Shown here: piece by piece, positions 6,127 to 10,234 of the stretch
Layout: the number at the start of each line of letters is the position of its first letter
How positions within the stretch are numbered: position 1 is the stretch's first letter
NCBI GenBank assembly: GCA_011375275.1
Contig: DRLW01000597.1
Coordinates: 1 to 10,234 of the forward strand
Source: Bacteroidota bacterium
Lineage (GTDB): Bacteria > Zhuqueibacterota > Zhuqueibacteria > Zhuqueibacterales > Geothermadaptataceae
DNA length: 10,234 nt
Direction: 5' to 3'
Notes under the pieces: model-generated
Databases searched by the model: none
What the model was told of the DNA's origin: nothing
Seen by the model: the letters and a program-made list of their open reading frames with translations, nothing else
Translations under genes and position numbers: made by a program

Positions 6127-9100
6127 TCACTCATCCCCTCTGCGCAGGCGCTCCCTGAACGCCTTGTTATCCACGCGCCGGGTGTTATATTTTTTGTGCC
6201 ATTCACGCAGGCGCGGATTATCAGGAAACGTCTCTTTGCCATCATACGGATAGGCGGACATGCCGTGAAAAGGCAAAGGCCCGACGGTATTGCCATGCGC
6301 TGTATTCAGATCACCATCTTTAATCCATCCATCGGTATAGATCAGATAATCGCGCTTCCAGCCTGCAGGCAGCTCCGGCAGGACGGCGATATCAAAATCG
6401 ACGGTTACCTCATCGCCGGCGTTCAAGAGAACATACATATCATCGGACTCCTGCAGCAACTCGCCGACTTCCCCGTAGCGCGTGTACCAGCCTTCGAGAT
6501 CACGCCATTTCTGCTCTGTGCTGACCTCGTTATAGTCAAACCAGTGCGGCCCATAGCGCCCTCCCTTCCTGAACGGCCGGGAAAAACCGCGATAGTGCAG
6601 ATCAGCCGCTGTAGGTGCCAGCTCCGTGCGCCGGACATGCTCAGGCAGCTCGGGCAGCGGCACGGCAAAGGCAACGCGGTCCCAGTAAATCTGCATAGTG
6701 GTACGGATACGCACCCGCCGGTCCTGCGACAGATATTTCCCCGTCAGGTCCACGACGATGGTTTTATTTTTCCCCATGGGGAAACTCAAATCCGGCTCCA
6801 CGGTCTGCCAGCGGCCATCCGCATCCGGCACCTGCAACACCGGAGGCATCATGTGCACGCTGCCGGACTGGGCGACCGCCACGTTGATGCTGGCATCGGC
6901 CGGGAAAAGCCAGCCAGAGAGTAACAACAGCGTATGCCCTTCTGTTCCCGGCTCCGGCGTGATGATCAGCTCGTGCGGCTCGGTGATCCCCTGATACGGC
7001 CCGGGATGAAAACTGGCCACAAACTGGTCATCCTGCTCCAGCAGCAGCCCGCGTACATCACGGCCGAGACCGTCCTGCACCGAGGCTGGCGGTCGCAGGT
7101 CGCGTGCCACAACCATGGGATTCTGCGGCAGATGGGGCGGGATGAAACGCTCATCCATGAAAATCTCCACCGTGTCCGGATGATCGACAGCGACAAGGCG
7201 CAGTTTGTCGAAATAGGCGCTTTCCCACAGCTCTTCGGTGATCTGCAGACGGATTTTCCCATTCTGCGGCACGATGCGGTCACCGGGAATTTTCAAATAC
7301 TCATCGGTGGATTTATGCGAAGCCCAGGCCATCTCTCCGGCCATAATCCCCAGGGGCATGCCCAGCGCGCTGCGCCACATGATATCGGTAACAAACTCGT
7401 AGCTCTCGCCATTCCAGGCATAGAGGAACGCACACGAGCCTTTGAGTATCTGTTCTTCGATCAGGTCCTGATCGCTCCTGGGGTAGAATAAATTCTGCGG
7501 CACACCGTTCGGCCACAAGATACGCACGACATCCGCTTTGAGCCTGTGGCCGAGCCCGAGGTGGGTCGCCGGCGCAGTGACCACCCGCATCTGATAGAGA
7601 TCACCGGCGCGCACTTCCACCTTGGCGCCGATACCGAAATGGTTGTTTTTACCGCTGCCTGCTCCCAATCCCACGAGTTGCAGGTTGAAATAGTGGTTGA
7701 TGTTGCCACCATCGTTGCGCAACAGGCGCACAGTGCCGTCATCGAGGGCGAGCAGGACGTCCTGATCGCCGTCTTCGTTATAATCGAACAAAGCGATCTG
7801 GTGTACCGGACGGGGTATCTCGGGCAGGAGGAAATTCGCCGGTTCAAAGGAGCCGTCACGGCGGTTGTGCAGCAACCGCAGCGGCATTCCGCTGGCAATA
7901 CCGCCGGCGAGCAGGTCGAGATAGCCGTCGTTGTTGAAGTCGAAAAAAGCTGCCGTGCGCACCTGCAGGCCATCGAGCGGGCGAAGACTTTGATGTGCTT
8001 TTTCGTCTGCCCGGAACCGGCCTTCACCGGAGTTGAACAGCAGCACGTGCTGGTCGCCGCTGAGGAAAATATCCAGGAATCCGTCATTATTCACATCCCC
8101 GACCGCGAGGGCACGGGCACCCGGCACAGGCTGCAACCCGGCTTCGACGGCACGATCGCGAAACTGTCCCTGGCGCTGGTTGCTGTACAGGTTCAGGCTG
8201 CCGTCTTTGTTGAGAACGAGCAGATCGAGGTCACCGTCATCGTCAAAATCGCCGAATGCGGCATCCAGACTGGTGATATCATCCCCTGCGATACGGGCAA
8301 AGCGGGCGCGCTCGGTGAAGCTGCCATCCGCATTATTGCGCCAGAATCGATTTTTACCCGGCCCGGCAAGATAGAGATCGAGGTCGCCGTCGTGGTCAAA
8401 ATCGGCGAACAGCACCTTATGGGCAGCAGGCCCATCGAGCCGGGCTGCTCCGGGTACGAAGCGACGTTCCAGGCTGTCCCCCTCGCTGTGGTAAAGGCGA
8501 TTCTGCTTCTCGCCGGCGACGAACAGATCCAGCTTGCCGTCATTATCATAGTCGGCAAACAACGCGCTGACATCCCGGCCGCTGTGTGCCACGCCAGCGG
8601 CCTCAGCAACATTCTCAAAACGGCCGAACTCATTTTTCAGCAAACCGGCTTCATCGCCCACGCTCCCGAAAAACAAATCCACATCACCGTCGCCGTCGAA
8701 ATCTGCCACTGCGAGCGGGCGCCCTGCTCCTGCTGCCGGCACGGCCTGCACAAGCCGGGACTGTTCGCTGGCATCGGTGAAGCGCATTTTATCGAGCAGG
8801 TCTTCCCCTTCAGCAACCTCCCCGGCAAAATCCGTACTCAGCGTAACGATCGGCTCGCCGACCACTGTGGCTCCCGGCCCCTCGAGGCTGCGCAGGCCGG
8901 CCTGATACAACGGCGTTACGCGCAGAAAATTCTGCGTGATGATGAACTGGGTCAGCGCCTGGCGCACCTCGCCGCTGTGCAGGAGATCGATCGCTTTGCG
9001 GAAAAAGGGCCGCGCCTGTGCCGGCAACTCCGGGATTTGCTGGCGTATGGCCTCAAGCTCTGCGAGGGCAGCGTCTCCCTGGCCGGATTTGAGCAGGGCT

Positions 9101-9669
9101 TCTGTGAGCTGCAAACGCACGACGAGGTTGGCGGGTTCGAGGCTGGCCAGTTTTTGTAAAATCTGCTGCCGCTGCCGGGCTGCGTCCTCGTTCTGACGGC
9201 GCTGGAGGAACTGTACCTTTTTATACAAAACCTTGATGTTTTCCGGCTCCCGCTTCAGGGCTTCTTCAACAGCGACAGCCGCATCCTGATCGCGTTGCGT
9301 CAGGTCGTACACCTCTGCGAGGATGAGATAGACCAGCGCATCGCTGTCATCACGTCGCAGAGCCTCGCGTGCCTGCTGCTCGGACTTGCTGTACTCGCCC
9401 ATGCGCAGATACACATAAGCGAGATTGGCGTAGCCGGCATGATTCTCCGGCGCCAGCTCGATCATCTTCTGGAATTGCGCTTCAGCCTCAGCGAGTTTGT
9501 TCTCTTCGAGAAAGGCCCAGCCGACACTGCTGAGGGTCACCAGTTGGCGCAGCACCTCGGGTGAGGGCTGCTTTTTTTGTGTGCAGCCGGAGGTAAAAAT
9601 CAGAGCAAAAAAAGCTGCGATAAGCAGCCATTGGCAGCCGCGGGGGATTCCCGGAATGGTCACTGTCAT
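6127..9669 (-). CDS. Giant lipoprotein: TPRs, seven FG-GAP/VCBS repeats, ASPIC/UnbV domain, unassigned C-terminal region
   Basis: The protein has 1180 residues. A hydrophobic signal (QWLLIAAFFALIFTSGC) ends at cysteine 29, suggesting export and lipidation. Residues about 40-250 form several tetratricopeptide repeats, e.g. AEAQFQKMIELAPENHAGYANLAYVYLRMGEY in part at 61-92. Residues about 318-650 hold seven calcium-binding DxDxDG-type repeats: DFDGDGDVD (323), DYDNDGKLD (373), DFDHDGDLD (423), DFDDDGDLD (474), DVNNDGFLD (525), DFNNDGYLD (577) and DYNEDGDQD (629). Seven suits one beta-propeller. An ASPIC/UnbV domain follows at about 660-730 (NNHFGIGAKVEVRAG, VRILWPNG), the arrangement found in CRTAC1-type proteins. 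Residues about 745-1180 are rich in aromatic and acidic residues, and I cannot assign them to a family. A surface or periplasmic scaffolding or binding role is inferred only. The start at 9669 is chosen for the signal peptide, although it lacks a good ribosome binding site; an ATG at 9705 is the nearest alternative. The in-frame extension to 9963 runs into repeat DNA and is rejected. Confidence 0.87.
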   Translation of the reverse strand: MTVTIPGIPRGCQWLLIAAFFALIFTSGCTQKKQPSPEVLRQLVTLSSVGWAFLEENKLAEAEAQFQKMIELAPENHAGYANLAYVYLRMGEYSKSEQQAREALRRDDSDALVYLILAEVYDLTQRDQDAAVAVEEALKREPENIKVLYKKVQFLQRRQNEDAARQRQQILQKLASLEPANLVVRLQLTEALLKSGQGDAALAELEAIRQQIPELPAQARPFFRKAIDLLHSGEVRQALTQFIITQNFLRVTPLYQAGLRSLEGPGATVVGEPIVTLSTDFAGEVAEGEDLLDKMRFTDASEQSRLVQAVPAAGAGRPLAVADFDGDGDVDLFFGSVGDEAGLLKNEFGRFENVAEAAGVAHSGRDVSALFADYDNDGKLDLFVAGEKQNRLYHSEGDSLERRFVPGAARLDGPAAHKVLFADFDHDGDLDLYLAGPGKNRFWRNNADGSFTERARFARIAGDDITSLDAAFGDFDDDGDLDLLVLNKDGSLNLYSNQRQGQFRDRAVEAGLQPVPGARALAVGDVNNDGFLDIFLSGDQHVLLFNSGEGRFRADEKAHQSLRPLDGLQVRTAAFFDFNNDGYLDLLAGGIASGMPLRLLHNRRDGSFEPANFLLPEIPRPVHQIALFDYNEDGDQDVLLALDDGTVRLLRNDGGNINHYFNLQLVGLGAGSGKNNHFGIGAKVEVRAGDLYQMRVVTAPATHLGLGHRLKADVVRILWPNGVPQNLFYPRSDQDLIEEQILKGSCAFLYAWNGESYEFVTDIMWRSALGMPLGIMAGEMAWASHKSTDEYLKIPGDRIVPQNGKIRLQITEELWESAYFDKLRLVAVDHPDTVEIFMDERFIPPHLPQNPMVVARDLRPPASVQDGLGRDVRGLLLEQDDQFVASFHPGPYQGITEPHELIITPEPGTEGHTLLLLSGWLFPADASINVAVAQSGSVHMMPPVLQVPDADGRWQTVEPDLSFPMGKNKTIVVDLTGKYLSQDRRVRIRTTMQIYWDRVAFAVPLPELPEHVRRTELAPTAADLHYRGFSRPFRKGGRYGPHWFDYNEVSTEQKWRDLEGWYTRYGEVGELLQESDDMYVLLNAGDEVTVDFDIAVLPELPAGWKRDYLIYTDGWIKDGDLNTAHGNTVGPLPFHGMSAYPYDGKETFPDNPRLREWHKKYNTRRVDNKAFRERLRRGDE

Positions 9670-9821
9670 AGTTTCGATCGATGTTTTGGGGTCGTGTTTT
9701 TGCATTTCGCATGCAGAGCATGTTTTTTTCTGAATGCGGGAAAATGCACACCACGGCGTAAAAAGGCAAGGTAAATCTGATATGCCCTGGTTCTGATGAA
9801 ACCTGTGTGGCCAAAGCGTAC
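9670..9821. other. Upstream region of the giant lipoprotein gene
   Basis: These 152 nt separate the chosen start from the repeat array and should contain the promoter on the minus strand. I see T-rich tracts but no convincing -35/-10 pair and no Shine-Dalgarno before the ATG at 9669 or at 9705. Confidence 0.4.
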
Positions 9822-9839
9822 CGCGACATTCATGTCGCG
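9822..9839. repeat. Palindrome, TTCA loop, unit 1 first half
   Basis: CGCGACA pairs with TGTCGCG around TTCA, a seven-base stem. The identical sequence recurs at 10032-10049. Confidence 0.8.
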
Positions 9840-9924
9840 AACCATGACTCTTCTCGTTATTCAAGATGAATAGGGGAAGACGGCAACGCGCATGAACGTC
9901 ACGGGACGGATGCACAGGCTGCCA

Positions 9925-9942
9925 CGCGGCATTCATGTCGTG
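9925..9942. repeat. Variant palindrome, TTCA loop, unit 1 second half
   Basis: CGCGGCA-TTCA-TGTCGTG differs from the 9822 palindrome by two transitions. Both become G-U pairs if the plus strand is transcribed, so the stem survives as RNA. The same variant recurs at 10135-10152. Confidence 0.7.
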
Positions 9943-9992
9943 CCACACCATACGCTTCGTCATTCAAGATACTTGAGTGCGGACGGCTGAGA

Positions 9993-10010
9993 CGCGACAT
10001 AAATGTCGCG
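9993..10010. repeat. Palindrome with TAAA loop
   Basis: CGCGACA-TAAA-TGTCGCG has the same seven-base stem as the TTCA palindrome but a different loop. It recurs at 10202-10219. The equivalent place in the first half-units (9887-9903 and 10097-10113) holds a decayed version, CGCGCATGAACG plus TCACG or CCACG. Confidence 0.75.
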
Positions 10011-10234
10011 GTACGGGGCGGCGGGCTGTAACGCGACATTCATGTCGCGAACCACGACTCCTCTCGTTATTCTGGATGAATAGGAGGAGACGGCAACGCG
10101 CATGAACGCCACGGGACGGGTGCACAGGCTGCCACGCGGCATTCATGTCGTGCCGTACCAACGCTGCGTTATTAAGGATGCTTGAGTGCGGACGGCTGAG
10201 ACGCGACATAAATGTCGCGGTACGGGCGGCGGGC

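Larger units (their letters stand above)
9822..10234. repeat. Tandem array of two 210-bp palindrome-rich units, reaching the window edge
   Basis: Unit one runs from 9822 to 10031 and unit two from 10032 to the edge at 10234. They agree closely, with scattered substitutions and a one-base deletion. Each starts with the palindrome CGCGACATTCATGTCGCG. Each unit also splits into two halves of 103 and 107 nt with the same internal order: palindrome, a block with CGTTATTCAAGAT or CGTCATTCAAGAT, GACGG, a second palindrome, then a G-rich stretch ending in GGCTG. Short reading frames on the minus strand across the array repeat the same peptide, so they are not genes. The array may continue beyond the window. 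Confidence 0.85.

Noticed and set aside
7546..9159. Long plus-strand open frame (537 codons) opposite the giant lipoprotein gene
   Set aside because: It is the antisense reading of the FG-GAP and TPR regions. Its repetitive V/I-rich pattern mirrors the repeated DxDxDG codons on the other strand.
9964..10209. Small minus-strand frames in the right array
   Set aside because: The peptides follow the 210-bp repeat and simply reflect the lack of stop codons in it.
9822..10234. CRISPR array
   Set aside because: There are no short identical direct repeats with unique spacers of constant length. The intervening sequence is itself repeated, and no cas gene is nearby.

Overview
The window comes from a diderm bacterium of moderately high GC content. 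Three of its proteins have lipoprotein-type signal peptides, and the gene types (an AmgK-like kinase fused to a RapZ C-terminal domain, a TPR/FG-GAP/ASPIC-UnbV giant lipoprotein, a GH13 lipoprotein) resemble those of the Bacteroidetes/FCB group and related uncultured phyla. This placement is an inference with low confidence; no rRNA, tRNA or other phylogenetic marker is present.

Layout, left to right. Positions 1-150 look like the 3' end of an unidentified gene, followed by about 260 nt of untranslated DNA with a hairpin. Positions 412-2608 hold a tight two-gene operon on the + strand: an AmgK-like sugar kinase carrying a fused RapZ C-terminal domain, then one base later a MurU-like sugar-1-phosphate nucleotidyltransferase. 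Together they look like a two-step route from free (amino)sugar to NDP-sugar, as in the peptidoglycan-recycling bypass, with a possible built-in amino-sugar-phosphate sensor. Positions 2609-3086 are filled by two and a partial third copy of a hairpin-rich repeat. Each copy opens with GTAG followed by a GCGCGC-TTCA-GCGCGC palindrome, which resembles REP elements. Positions 3087-5489 (+) encode an 800-residue secreted GH13 alpha-amylase-family enzyme with a CBM48-like module.

A perfect 14-bp inverted repeat separates this gene from the convergent minus-strand genes. These are a thioredoxin-fold lipoprotein (5541-5981) and, upstream of it on the same strand, a 1180-residue lipoprotein (6127-9669) with TPRs, seven Ca-binding FG-GAP/VCBS repeats, an ASPIC/UnbV domain and a roughly 430-residue C-terminal region I cannot assign. 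The right end (9822-10234) is a second, unrelated repeat array: two 210-bp units, each itself a diverged dimer of a ~105-bp monomer carrying short palindromes.

The least ordinary items are the kinase-RapZ fusion next to the nucleotidyltransferase and the two intergenic palindrome arrays, which share a TTCA-loop design. No transposase, CRISPR array, tRNA or rRNA was seen.
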